DNA of 64,000 bases from Bombyx mori (GCF_030269925.1 NC_085110.1:9300001-9364000); one strand, 5' to 3'; shown: positions 47,101 through 58,384, numbered from the stretch's first letter. Translations and numbers: made by a program. Notes: generated by a model from the letters alone, not told the origin.

Positions 47101-48868
47101 TTTGCAGAGTTCGACGAGTACCATTACCGGGATCTCTACTCCTAGTGTTAAAGCGGAAGGCGTCTAATGTAAGGGTTATTGGATCTGTTGGATCCGTAAG
47201 GAGGTGTCTAAGGCGACGACGGTGACTGGCTCCTGCGTGGTCAGGATTCGGGGAGTAGTCAGCGGCGGCAACGATAAGGCGATTATCATGACGCATTGCC
47301 TTATCGAAGTAACGTTCCGACGCGGACTTCATGTATTTTTTGATCGGTTCGAGGTCCAAGTCGTCGTGTAAGTCGACGTTCCTCACGAACCACGGGGCTC
47401 CGACTGCTAACCTGCAAAAACGAGATTGTAGGGATTGGAGGGTGTCTATGTGTGTACGGGCCGCGTGAGCAAACACCACACTCGCGTAAGTCATGACCGG
47501 CCTTATGTAAGCTTTGTAAAGTGTCACCTTGTTCCGAAGGGACACTTTACTCCGCTTACAGATCATGGGGTAGTCTACCGAGAATAAAAGCGGCACGGTC
47601 GCGGACTGATTTTATATGTGGGTGGAATGTCATGGATGCATCCAGGGTGACTCCCAAGTACTTGACCTTCCTGGTTCAGGATATGAGGGGGGGCGTTCCG
47701 ACAGCTTCTGCGGCAAAGAAATTTGGAGTTCCACGAGTAACTTTATTAAATAAAGTCAAGGGAAAGACACCTATTATGCGTAAAATGGGAAGAAGTTGTT
47801 ATTTAACCAAAGATATAGAAAAAATACTCGTAACATGGGTAAAAGCTATGGTCAAACAAGGGTTTCCAATAGGAAAAGATAATTTACAAGATAGCGTTAA
47901 GTAAATAGTTGATGATCTTAATATTGATTATAATTGTTTATAATAAAACTAACGTTAAAGTCGTGTCTATTATTAGTGCCAACTGATGTCAATTTTTGGT
48001 GGATTTGATTTTCGATGCTGTCATCTTTTAGTGTCTATGGCAGAACTAACAAGTTTGTAATTTTTTGTAGAAACTACAACAGTATTGAAATATTTTATAT
48101 GAAAAAATTGATCTCTAAATGTAGCTCTAACAGTAAAAAAAAAGATTTAATATAATTTTTGATAAATACATTTGATAATTGAGAATGAAGTTTGATTTGT
48201 CCTTAAAGTGTCTAGCATTAGTGCTTTTACCTTACATAAGCTTAAAATTTGGAAAAATATCAAAACAAAAAAACAACATCAGTTATTAGAATGAGGTAAA
48301 CTTAATCTAAATTCAATTAAAAACGTTTAATTGTTGATGCAAATAGTAACTACAAAGGCGGTAACTATGACTACAAAGACAAATGTTGCATATGAATGTT
48401 GCTTAAACCAAATAGCTCAGACTACATTTGACCCCTCAATATGTAATTTGAATTAACTTATACAATACTTTTTATCACAGTAAATATTGTGACCCAAGCA
48501 ATTATTGGTATATCTGCTATAAAAATTACAATTGTGTTAGCTGTTTTGTGATTAAACATGCCCAAACAGATTGTAGCTTACAGCAACAGCTCTACATCAC
48601 TACAAACCATATTATGGCATATATATAAATATCAATAGCAAAAATGTTACACAAATAAGTCATCTGTCACTTGCAGTTATCAGTTTGAGGTAGTTTCACT
48701 ATAGAGAAAATTTTACTTATTGGAATAGTTTTGAAGGGGAAAAAAGTTTACAAATTTACCTGCATACCACAAGCCCCTCTCCCAATCCATTTCTGTCAAT
48801 GTTTGACATACTGAGGAATTAGTACTAACAATTGCACAATTATTATGATCACAATTTTTGTGTGACAT
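44189..48868 (-). CDS. Ankrd39: Ankyrin repeat domain protein 39 (ANKRD39) orthologue
   Basis: Three exons: 48760-48868, 45482-45700 and 44189-44385, with phase-consistent GT/AG junctions (GTAAAT, GTATTT; ACATTTAG, ATTTTAG). The product has 174 residues, near the 183 of the human protein. The start carries a Cys/His-rich peptide then CQTLTEMDWERGLWYA, diagnostic of ANKRD39. Four ankyrin-type units follow (SGYTALHYAARSGHLDICK, VTSLHKAVAAG, GQTVLHKAVENNKLDL, and an N-terminal AFHGDKDRVQYL). Function of the family is poorly known. The first intron (3.1 kb) hosts a 2.1 kb transposon with a LINE inside; the second holds a SINE. The start codon is 53 bp from the preceding ORF on the same strand. 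Confidence 0.93.
45048..45230 (-). mobile_element. Diverged Bm1 SINE fragment in an Ankrd39 intron
   Basis: ACCTGGTGTTAAGTGGTCAC to CAGAAATAGGCAGGATGGTG. Head and tail are missing. Confidence 0.75.
46798..46867 (+). pseudogene. N-terminus of the psq-type ORF, left of the LINE
   Basis: ATG opens MPPVKGRMFQYSEANIEEAI, a typical lead-in to a psq helix. The frame is cut by the LINE soon after. Confidence 0.6.
46868..47693 (-). mobile_element. Jockey-clade LINE, 3' 0.83 kb
   Basis: Minus frame 47066-47596 encodes the reverse transcriptase C-terminus (NKVTLYKAYIRPVMTYASVV, NVDLHDDLDLEPIKKYMKSA). 5'-truncated and inserted between two parts of the HTH ORF. Confidence 0.88.
47690..47904 (+). pseudogene. 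psq/CENP-B-type HTH fragment, right of the LINE
   Basis: PTASAAKKFGVPRVTLLNKV is the second half of the psq HTH. It is followed by KDIEKILVTWVKAM and GFPIGKDNLQDSVK, the start of a CENP-B-type second HTH as in pogo/Tigger proteins. It stops at 47904 with no DDE domain, so the element is non-autonomous. Confidence 0.75.
48233..48759. other. Intron remainder of Ankrd39
   Basis: AT-rich. A lone TIR-like piece (TTGCTTAAACCAAATAGC, 48397-48441) of the family at 4090-4535 is the only recognisable item. Confidence 0.5.
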
Positions 48869-48921
48869 TGTTAATTATTGAACAGTACTAAGTAAAATAT
48901 ATCTGATAATGTATGTAAAGT

Positions 48922-49236
48922 TCACAGTTCACGTTGCATTGTCCAAGTAATTTCGGTATCTCCCGTGGTTGTTACTACCTTGTACCCAAGTTGAGCTAAA
49001 GAGTTTATAGCATCAAGTACATTAGCTTTAATGGAGACACCATTAACAACTACTCCGGATCCTGGGTACTTTTTTGTAAGAGCTTTTATTTCTTCTTCAC
49101 CTAGTCCAAATACAGAACTGTCATTTGCATGTAAAGAACCTTTTATTGCAATGTAAACAACACCATCTTCAGTTATTGGTGCAATTGGTGCATTTAACAA
49201 GTTGCTCAAAACATTCTGGCTGCCTTTTGATTCCAT
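48922..49236 (-). CDS. Second GFRP-like protein, intronless
   Basis: 104 residues from ATG 49236 to a stop at 48922. The end (NSLAQLGYKVVTTTGDTEIT, then WTMQREL) repeats the pattern seen in the upstream GFRP homologue and in GFRP generally. The first 60 residues differ and lack the MPY start. A tandem paralogue is the simplest reading. Its ATG lies 45 bp after the stop of the upstream gene, and its stop is 53 bp before the ATG of ANKRD39. No separate promoter has room in those gaps. The absence of introns contrasts with the three-exon neighbour. Role unknown; it may modulate GTP cyclohydrolase I or a paralogue. Confidence 0.78.
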   Translation of the reverse strand: MESKGSQNVLSNLLNAPIAPITEDGVVYIAIKGSLHANDSSVFGLGEEEIKALTKKYPGSGVVVNGVSIKANVLDAINSLAQLGYKVVTTTGDTEITWTMQREL

Positions 49237-49281
49237 ATTATTAATACCTTAATCAAGTTTTATTTTGAAGTAAAGTAATGT

Positions 49282-49893
49282 TTAAACTTCGTCGTCTTTA
49301 TTTGAGTGGTAGTTGCTCAAGTGCATTGCTTCTTTACTAAAATTGGTGATGTTGTCTTGCTCAACAATAATTGAAGGTTCTGGTTCAGAAAACTCTTTTC
49401 TCATTGTCCACATATACTCATTATAATCTTGTTTAACTGCTGTTGAACTAGAAGCAACTACTTTGTAACCCAAAACCTGTAACGTAAATTAATTAGTGTT
49501 GTATGGCTAAACTGCCGTGAAGGAGAGAAGTTGAGTCATCAATTTTATTATATAACTCACTTCTAAAGCACTCAGTATAACGCAGGGATGTTGTAAGTAG
49601 ACTATTGTGGAATTGTCACAGTAACCTCCGCACGCAAATCTCTTGAGTTCTTCTATATCTTCCGCTACGAAAACATTTAATTCATTGATAAAAGAAAGAA
49701 TAAAAGCTAATCAACACAAAAGGGCATATTGCCTGAACATGAAAGGAGTAACAGTTTATAACTTTTATCTTATCATCTTATTGGAAATATTGTCAACAGT
49801 CAACAACTTACCTTTCAAGCCAGACACTAACACGCGCCAAGGATTTTTGTGTCCGTAAGAGGCCAAATTACCTCTAATCAAAATGTAGGGCAT
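49282..49893 (-). CDS. Gchfr: GTP cyclohydrolase I feedback regulatory protein (GFRP) homologue
   Basis: GFRP binds GTP cyclohydrolase I and passes on inhibition by tetrahydrobiopterin and activation by phenylalanine (known for the mammalian protein). Exons: 49812-49893 (start MPYILIRGNLASYG), 49561-49664 and 49282-49476; donors are GTAAGT and GTGAGT, acceptors TTTTCGTAG and GTTACAG. The product has 126 residues. The MPY start and the end segment with LGYKVVASSS and MWTMRKEF follow the family pattern, in which a hydrophobic strand is followed by a V/L/M-W-x-hydrophobic-x-K-E end. It exceeds the usual 84 residues by a roughly 32-residue acidic tail that is probably disordered. It is first of three same-strand ORFs. 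AATAAA sits 18 bases after the stop (49259-49264). Confidence 0.82.
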
Positions 49894-50149
49894 TGATTAC
49901 GGATATAGTTACACTTAAAAAGAAGATTTGCTTCCACTGAACTATAAATGTTTATATAAACAATTTATTTACAAAATAAAGGTTCACTAACGGCACAATG
50001 AAAAAAGAGTTCGATAATGAAAACATAGATAATATTATTTTTACACATAAACTAGAATTGTCTAGAATAGAAACACGAAAACCCAATTCGTATAGCGGTG
50101 CTGCCAGCTCCCAACCATATTAGTTTAAATGATATGCGTTTTTAAAAGT

Positions 50150-50668
50150 ATTCAGGAAAAAGCGCGGGCAACTTCGGATTTGCTGGTCGTTTTTCTATAA
50201 TTAAAATTAATTTTTGATGTTAATTGGATCAGTTGGGTAATATAGTGTTAATATTTTAGTATATTTGTATCTATTTAATCCACATATTATTATTTTCTTC
50301 GTAGATTTGGTAAGTTATACTTATAATTTCTTAGCTTGTATTCATGTTTGATCCGAACGACCCTGGGGGCTACGGCCCCCAGGTGTCGAATGAAATAACT
50401 ATTGATTTTAACTCTGGAATAGATACTGAGGGATCCGTACTAGATTCGGATTGCTCTTACCCAACTAGAACTAACTCCAAAAGAAAAAGATCACAAGCTA
50501 GTAAGATCTGCAAGCATTGCAACAAGAAAAAAAGAAAACATCTTAAATCTGCTATTGATAGTTTTCAATCAGATTTGGGTTGTGATTTAAATGTTATTCT
50601 GATTTTCTGTTCTTTTTTTAGCATGTATGTAGCTCTAACGAGGCGATGGTCTGATCTGAATCCTACAT
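50150..50668 (+). mobile_element. Possible LINE 5' end with ORF1 start
   Basis: An open frame from 50344 (MFDPNDPGGYGPQVS) has a basic, Cys/His-containing stretch (KICKHCNKKKRKH), as expected of an ORF1. It is cut at the mariner. A LINE ORF1 is the best guess but it could be an unrelated fragment. Confidence 0.35.
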
Positions 50669-50669
50669 A

Positions 50670-52121
50670 GGCGGCACTGAAAATTTCGGGAATTAACGAA
50701 GTGACACAACATTACTATTTATAAATGTATTTATTGCTTTTCAAAGTATTCTCCGCGAAATTTGACACATTTTTCTATACGATGGAACCAATCATTGAAG
50801 CAACCATTCCATTCGGAAGTTGGGGTCTCCAAAATGGCCGTTTTGTAGGCGTCCACAGCTTCTTCAGGTGATGAAAATCTCTGTCCACGCAATTTATTCT
50901 TTATTTTAGGGAAAGTATAGAATCATTAGGGCTTAGGTCGGGGCTGTACGGCGGATGGTCTAATAATTCTGTTTTCTTGCTCTAAAAACTCTTTTGTTCT
51001 GTGCGCGGTGTGAGAACTCGCATTGTCGTGATGGAGGAGGATGCAGCGGTTGCAGTTCTCTTTACGGAGTTCAGAAACGACCTGTGGCAAAGAAATGCTA
51101 GCATACCATTCTGCATTAACCGTTCTTTGTCCCTCAAGAGGAATAGTTGTAACATGGCCGGTTTTGGAGACAAACGTGGCCACCATTTTTTTTTGCAACA
51201 CTCCGTGAACGAACAATTTTTGTTGGCTTTAACTCATTTTCGAACACCCAAACTCGTGACTGGTTTTTTGTTTCGGGTTCGTACGCGTATATACAGGATT
51301 CGTCACCTGATACAATGTTGTATACAGCATTTGAGGATCCTGCGTGGAATCTTTCGAGAGTTCTGACGCACCAAGTAACGCGAGCCGCTTTTTGCTCTTC
51401 ACAGAGCGAATGCGGTATCCATCGGGAAAACAACTTTTTTACACCTAATTGTTCATTTTTTTTTTATTGCTTACATGGTTGGACGAGCTCACAGCCCACC
51501 TGGTGTTAAGTGGTTACTGGAGCCCATAGACATCTACAACGTAAATGCGCCACCCATCTTGAGATACAAGTTCTAAGGTCTCAAGTATAGTTATATTTGT
51601 ATTTGACTCATGCCAATGTCTAAAGTTACCTGAATTTCGCGGTATGTCACATGTCGATCTTCCTCAATCAGCTTACGCACAGCATCAACGTTTTCTTGGG
51701 TGACTGCAGTTTTTGGACGACCTTGACGGGGATCATCACTGAGCTTGATACGTCCACGTTGAAACTCAGCAAACCAGCGATAAATTGTGGTTTTGGATGG
51801 GGCTTCATCACCAAATGCAGAAATCATCCGGTCAACACACTGTTTTTGTGTTAAACCACTTCGAAAGTCATAATAAATCATCGCTCTTGAATTTTCTCGA
51901 GTCAATTCCATTTTCTCAACGACTAAACAAGTTTGACCATAGATTATACACTTATTATATTTGAGAAGTTTGACAAAACTTCGTGACAAGACCCAGAATC
52001 TTTTTTTAAATAAATAAATGGTATTCGATTTTTAAAACCAAGGAGTTTTCAATTAAAAAGATTTTAATATGACAGGAACAGTGGAAATATTCCATTCCCG
52101 ATACTTTTAGTGCAGCCCTCG
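50670..52121 (-). mobile_element. Mariner element with a Bm1 inside
   Basis: TIR-like ends (GGCGGCACTGAAAATTTCGGG and an imperfect inverse near 52100) next to TA. The minus strand codes a decayed transposase: HTH part 51591-51989 (SGLTQKQCVDRMISAFG, TTIYRWFAEFQRGR), then aspartates in SGDESCIY, LLHHDNASSHTA and HPPYSPDL. Frameshifts and the SINE at 51457-51590 inactivate it. Confidence 0.88.
51457..51590 (-). mobile_element. Bm1 SINE, truncated, inside the mariner
   Basis: Poly-T, then GGACGAGCTCACAGCCCACC; breaks off at CTCAAGTATAG. It interrupts the transposase between the HTH and the catalytic part. Confidence 0.88.
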
Positions 52122-52123
52122 TA

Positions 52124-53223
52124 AGGCATTGAGAAAATCTAACTTCCTTATCTTTTTTGGTTTGTTCGATAGGATAAAATCTACTTGATTTTTAGTACTT
52201 TCATCGTCATGTCCATTTACGATTTTTCTGGCCGGCTTTAAAAAATGTATTCATGATCGATAATTTATTTCCAAGGCATATTGCACAAGCTTTTCCCCTC
52301 TCTCGCTTCGTTTTCCGTATCCGAGTTTTCCCATGACTATTTTCGTTCGTACTTGTTTGACCTACCTGAGCGTTAAAGTCGCCGATAAGAAGAACATGTC
52401 TGCCTGCCTGGCTTAGCGCTGTTTCTAAAGTTTCGTAGAATATTTTGATATCCTCTTGTTCCGTTTCCGTTGATTGAGAATAAGTTGGTAATAAAATTTA
52501 ATAGTGAAGTATTAAACAAAGATGAGTTCATCAGACAGTTCTAATTTAATTAGTAATAGTTTATTTAAAAATTATAAAACAGTTAAATTGTTTTTTTATG
52601 AGTATGAGTAACCCACCGCCAGGGCTTCGCCCCTAGACCCCACCGGGGTCTTCCCCTGGATCCCGGCTCGGTACTCGACGAACTTTCGGCCTGGTAGGAG
52701 AAAAAATAGTATGTGCACCGCGGGAAAAAAGGACATCCCATCCCGCGTGTTTGCCACCCGAGCCGAAAGCGAGGGTGGCAATTATTAACATATCATATTT
52801 AATGATTGCAGCCTTTCCTTCCTGTCTGAGTTCTTCCACTGTAACTTTTAAAGGTTTTCTTACCTCCAAAACTTTTTTGGGATAATCTTCTTGTATGTAA
52901 TATGACGTGCTTGCCAGAGATTTTCTATTTTTCAGGATCTCTATCTTTTTTCCTAATGTGGTAAGGGCTACTATGATGGGCCTAACTTTGTTTCCCTTCC
53001 TACCGATACGTTTAACGTTCTCTATATCGTATTTCTCACAAGATAACTTCATGTTCATCGTTAAGATGTAAGCTACTTTTGTATAAAGCTGGAAGTAACT
53101 TCTTCCTTCTTCTTCTATCCCGAAAAATACTAAATTTCTCCTTTTGTTTTCTCTCTCTAAGTAATCTATTTGTTTTTCTTGAATATTCAATTTGTCAACT
53201 AGGTGTTTGTACTTAAGATCCAT
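52124..53223 (-). mobile_element. LINE fragment: ORF1-like coiled coil and endonuclease
   Basis: From 53223 the minus strand encodes a coiled-coil protein (DKLNIQEKQIDYLERENKRR, NLVFFGIEEE, KRIGRKGNKVRPIIVAL). After a GC-rich insert (about 52595-52790) the frame of an APE endonuclease appears (HVLLIGDFNAQVG near 52370-52400). The end abuts the mariner. Confidence 0.7.
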
Positions 53224-53251
53224 TTCGTTAAATTTTTCATATATATATATT

Positions 53252-53900
53252 TTTTCCTACTTATGCTGATAGCCTTGAGAGGCTATTTCAGATTCGCCCT
53301 AACGTTTGTAGGTGAGCTCACGGGGCTCAAACCTGACGACGATGCTAACACGAACCCTAGCGAGAGCCGTGCTTCGCAGAATCTACCACCGGATCGGAAA
53401 CTCAGTGGGCTGTGTCTGAGAGTTAATTTGCTCGTCGAGCCCTTCGTCGCAAGCGACGGGTTCGACGAGAACGGTGACCGGTGCTTGAAGTACCTAAAAG
53501 CACCGTTAGTGGATCGGGAGGATCCGAGATGACGTGTTTTGGGCGACGTCGACTGTTTTCCATTCTGTCCGCAGGATCGGGAATGTAGTTACCGGCGGCC
53601 ACGATGAGAGGGTTCTCGTGTCGTGCCGCTTTATCGAAGTGGCGCATCGACGCCGGCTGCAAATACTTACTGAGGGACTCTAAGTCCAAGTCGTCATGGA
53701 GGTCGACGTTCCTGACAAACTACGGGGCTCCGACGGCTATCCTGCAAAAACGGGATTGAATAATCTGGAAGGATTTTAAGTGAATGCGGGCCGCGTGAGC
53801 GAACACTACACTTGCATAGGTCATGACGGGGCGTATGCAAGTTTTGTAGAGTGTCACCTTATTTCTAAGGGACATTTTACTTCGCCTGCATATCATCGGG
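53252..53900 (-). mobile_element. Jockey-clade LINE, 3' 0.65 kb
   Basis: Minus frame includes MRHFDKAARHENPLIVAAGN. Very close to the copy at 34125, but with a ~45 bp deletion in the 3' UTR block near 53400. Confidence 0.88.
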
Positions 53901-54073
53901 TTGATTTTTCATTGATGTTATTGTTAATACTCTTTGTAAAATTTTTTTTAATTTCTCTCATCTCTTCCTTTTGGAGTTTTTGTTCGACTCTCAACAGATA
54001 GCGCTGAATTCAAATCGGACTGTGACTTTGCTTACACATAATAAATATGTTTGAGATTATGATATTCTAAGAA

Positions 54074-54277
54074 TCTATACTAATATTATAAAGAGGAAAG
54101 ATTTGCTTGTTTGTTTGTTTCGAATAGGCTCCGAAACTACTGGACCGATTTGAAAAATTCTTTTTCCATTAGAAGCCGACATTGTCCTTGATGAACATAG
54201 GCTACTTTTTTTTATTTATTTTTTTTGTTTCATGTGTGTTTTAATGTTTCCGAAGCGAAGCGAGGGCGGGTCGCTAG
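54074..54277 (+). mobile_element. Short Helitron, 204 bp
   Basis: Same family and length as 4213-4416, inserted A|T. Only a few substitutions separate the two. Confidence 0.82.
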
Positions 54278-54658
54278 TATTTTATAAAGCACTTAACTTT
54301 CTTTTTTCTGTAAGTATATTCTTCCACTAGTTTCTCATTGAATTCTTTTTAAATTTTTCTTGATTTGTAAGTTTCTTGAAGTACAAATAATCGTTTTGAC
54401 ACCGAGCACTTGGTTGCATTTACAACATTGTTTAGCGAATTTACTGTAACGTTTTTTCACAAAGTTTCTGAACTGATTTAAGCATTTACGTTCACTTCAC
54501 AAAGTTTTACACACTATTTCTGCAGTAATTTATTTTTGAAAACAGATTGAACTTCTGTAGATGTTAACAAGGTGACGTCTACTCTCCTATGAGTAGAAAA
54601 ATAACATACGATTCCAATCACACAAAAAAAAGGATTGCGTGGTTTTATGAAACCACGG

Positions 54659-54966
54659 TAAAAGTGAAACTTTTTTCACATTATAGACATTGAACTAAAA
54701 ATTTTTTGAATAATATTCCATTGCCTATGGGTAAAAAAATCGCTTTATCAATCTTAATTTTATACTTAGAAAATTGGAATGATAATGGGAAAGGATAAAA
54801 ATATACTAAATCCCCAACTAATATTTTTATTGAACCCGCCGCCATATTGGCCTTGGCTGCTTGACGAGCGCCTTTCACTTTATCCCTACTCCGCGGCCGA
54901 CCGTCATGCGACATGCAACACACATGCGAAAAAGTTTGAGACGATGTAATAAAAGTTTCACTTTAG
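54659..54966. mobile_element. MITE of about 310 bp
   Basis: Inverted ends TAAAAGTGAAACTTTT and AAAAGTTTCACTTTA. No coding capacity. Confidence 0.6.
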
Positions 54967-55290
54967 TGTACGTAATAGTATATGACGGAGAATCTGGTTC
55001 CATGTCGTTTTTAAAGTGATGACGTCAACGTGGCTGCCGTCATTATCTTCATTATTATGATTTCCTTCCATAATGTCAGTAATTAAAAGTTACTTTTCCA
55101 AACAGTTCCTTTAATTGAATTTCTGTGGTACAACAATAACAGCAGCGAGATCCAGCCTGTCGGCTGCTCAAATCGGAAAGTGTAGCCGCGTCGTCGGGTC
55201 GTCGCGTCCCTTTACGGGGGCGCAGGTCTGGCCTCGGGGCAACCCCCTCTGCCTGGGCTTGGGCTCCTTGCCTATCTAGGCAGGAGTGTT

Positions 55291-55690
55291 TTTCCCCCTA
55301 CCTATGCTGATAGCCTTGAGAGGCTATTTCAGCTTCACCCTAACGTTTGTAGGTGAGCTCACGGGGCTCGAACCGGAGAGTTGATAGCACTGCCCCTACC
55401 AAGAGCAGTGCTTCGCAGAATCTACCACCGGATCGGAAACGCGACCCACTGAGAAGACCCGGCGAGAAACTCAGTTGGCTAACGGGAGTGATGAGCTTGC
55501 TGGTGTGGTTCTATATATGCTGGCTGTATAGTGAAGGGACGGTGTACGTCTTCATCATCGTCTTACTTCCTCCTTCTTCTTTTTCTTCTTCTTCTTCCTC
55601 TTCCTTGGACTTATTTCTTCCTTTTTCATTCTTTGAGGGGACGGCTGCTTCTCTCCTTCATTTTTTTGTGGCCGCGACAATAGGCACTCG
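55291..55690 (-). mobile_element. Jockey-clade LINE 3' fragment with pyrimidine-rich flank
   Basis: TCTACCACCGGATCGGAAAC block at 55417-55440. Beyond it a T/C-rich tract (55560-55625) runs into sequence of unknown origin. The GC-rich stretch 55150-55290 may be part of the same composite. Confidence 0.6.
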
Positions 55691-56744
55691 TAAAAATCGC
55701 TAGAAATTACTAAATTTAATAAGAACTACTTTTACGATTTAATCTCGCGTTTTTAATTGTCATTGTTATTTTTTCTGGTGTTTCGAATACTTTACAGTTT
55801 TCGTGATGATAAACGACTAAGGTGTTATTCGAAATTTGAATATTGTGTTAATTACCGTTTATTTTTACCACAAAAATGTTGAAAAACGATGTCTACGACT
55901 CGATTGCTAGATTAATAAAGTAAACGTGAACGGCCATATATGTATTTTAAATGCCTAATAAAGTTTTATTGCCTACGAATGGGCAAGGTATGTACACAAT
56001 ATCAAATTTAACTATTACGACAAAAGTAACGGCTTACATTATTTTATTTGCAACATCAACTAACGATCTGCCGAACATTAGGAGTGTTAAATGAATACAG
56101 TCGTGTATAATGCTAGTTTGTTTATTTTTAATCCACAAATAGTTACACAGAGCAGGTTTCAGGGCTGATGAAAATACTAAAACGTAAGCAAATAGGCAGA
56201 AGGATTTATTTTTAGAAGACTATTAAAACATTTACAAGCATGAAAAGATTATGATGAAGATAACATTAAACCTATTGAAGTTATTTTTTACGCCAATGAA
56301 GTATAGCTTTTTTCTAGCAATTCAATATAGGAGGAAAAATTGTTATCGAAGAGTGGATATCAGTGTAAAAGAGTCATGAATAAAATTTTAATAAACATAA
56401 TACATTAGTCTAAAAAAAAATTGTTGCAAAAAAAAAACTTGTGAATGGCCATATTCACGCTTTCTTTGGTGACGCTGCTGACATTGTGCTAAGATGAATC
56501 CTTACTACTACCAACAACAGCGAAAAGTTATAAGTATTGGTAAAAAAATCGACAATCAACGTATCGTTCGTCGAAGTCGTCGTGGCCTAAGGGATAAGAC
56601 GTCCGGTGCAACGTGTTGAGCGATCCCAGGCGGGTACCAATTTTTTTAATGAAATACGTACTCAACAAATGTTCACGGTTGACTTTCACGGTGAAGGAAT
56701 AACATCGTGTAATAAAAATGAAACCCGCAAAATTATAATTTGCG
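55691..56744. other. AT-rich stretch without recognised features
   Basis: No coding frame or repeat could be supported. Confidence 0.5.
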
Positions 56745-56915
56745 TAATTACTGGTGGTAGGACCTCTTATGAGTCCGCGCGGGTGGGTACCACCACCCTG
56801 CCTATTTCTGCCGTGAAGCAGTAATGCGTTTCGGTTTGAAGGGTGGGGCAGTCGTTGTAGATCAGGTGGGCTGTGAGCTCGTCCCCCCATCTTAGCAATA
56901 ATAAAAATAAAAAAA
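56745..56915 (+). mobile_element. Bm1 SINE fragment with A-rich tail
   Basis: TACTGGTGGTAGGACCTCTT to CATCTTAGCAATAATAAAAA, plus orientation. An internal deletion removes the middle. Confidence 0.85.
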
Positions 56916-57084
56916 TCGTTTAAAGTAATAATATTATCTGGTCCTTCTTTCAATTTAAAACCAGAAAAAACACGTTTACACACTTTTAATGAAAACGCAA
57001 TAACTGACTATTGCGGGTATAAATGTTATCAGATTAACGTGTTTATATTTCATTATAGTTCTTTACATTTTGGGTAGCCAAATA

Positions 57085-57353
57085 TTCTGGGGGAGATGAA
57101 TGTACGGAGGCTCGGATGGCTCGCGCATTTATTGCGTATGGAGCTGGATCGGGCTGTAAAACGGGTGTACGCGGGTGTACCGGAGGGACGCTACCGCGTA
57201 GGGAGGCCCAAGTACCGCTGGTCTGACGCTGTGGAAGGAAAGTTACGTGAGCTCCAAGTGTCGGACTGGCAAGCTGTTGCGCAGCGCCGGTATGAATGGC
57301 AAAGTTTATTGTCGGAGGCCAACTTCGGGATCATAGCGCTAGCGCAGCAGTAG
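57085..57353 (+). pseudogene. LINE reverse transcriptase C-terminal remnant
   Basis: MNVRRLGWLAHLLRMELDRA, then GRPKYRWSDAVEGKLREL and YEWQSLLSEA, the tail typical of endonuclease/reverse transcriptase LINEs. Open to its own stop; 5'-truncated. A GGGGHDPQY-stop of another LINE tail lies at 57524-57553. Confidence 0.75.
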
Positions 57354-57553
57354 TACTTGTTGGGTGCTGTAGATGGGCGGACAAGCTTCCGGTCAGACAG
57401 ACAAACAAACTCATTATAAGAATACCCGTATTTTGCTTTTATTCAAGTGCAAATAGCAATATAAAGCCAAACATCTGTCAAAATAACTCAACATACAAAA
57501 ATTCAATGTATGTACATTTAAAAGGAGGAGGTGGTCACGACCCTCAGTATTGA

Positions 57554-58384
57554 GGAAACCGAAGCGAGAAGAAGAACATTAAATTTTTTTTTTATTTCTT
57601 TCTCCTGTAATGTTCCTTTGGTTTTAATGAATGAAAACTCATGTCTGAGTTAAGCTCGCCTTTTGTTCATACCATTTTGACCTTTTTTGTACTTTTTTTA
57701 TGTGTACAATAAAGAATTAATAAAAGTTTTATAAAAAACAGACGGTAGCTTTATAAAATTATCTAGGGGTTTTTGGCTGGAACGCGAAGAGCGAAATTGT
57801 GTGAATTGTTTTATTTTGATCATTTTGTGTTTTTTCGGGTTTAAACGGTGTGATAAAGGTACGTACGGTTAATAAGCCAACCGTTTAGCATCTGCACAAA
57901 TTTGGGAAAATAAAGCAAAACCGCTGGATATGGCTTCTTAGGTTATTACAAAAAGTCCGTTTAAGTCTCAGTATATATATTATAGCCATCATTTTATGGA
58001 GGGTTTATTTAATCTAATCTCGTTTCATTTAATTTCGTCCCAATTAATTATGGACTCCAATAAATCAACTTCATCTCATTCCGATGCATATAATTCTTTA
58101 TTTAACAGAATATTGATGTATTTTATAATTTAAGATTTTTAAATTCGACATTGGGAACAATGGCATCGCAGGAAGCCAATTGTCATACAGGTAACCCCTT
58201 ATAGCACGGTAGATACGTTACTACAAAGTCCCGTGTTGTACAAATCCGTGTCATATGAGACTAAAAGCCAAGCAAATGCAAAAAGGATAGTATTTTTTCT
58301 GAATGAAACATCTCAACCATGGCTGTATGTTTTTTTGCATCCTCCTCCTCCTTGCGTCGATAATCCTCAGTGCTGAGGGTCGTG
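57554..58384. other. AT-rich stretch without recognised features
   Basis: No coding frame or repeat could be supported. Confidence 0.45.

Larger units (their letters stand above)
46151..48232 (+). mobile_element. 2.1 kb TIR transposon with psq-type HTH ORF
   Basis: Ends AGGTAAAAGCACTAATGCT and the inverse AGCATTAGTGCTTTTACCT are flanked by TA. CTAAAAGATGACAC-like and ACTATTAG motifs recur near both ends. It contains a split HTH coding region and a LINE insertion at 46868-47693. It lies in the first intron of Ankrd39, opposite strand. Confidence 0.8.
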
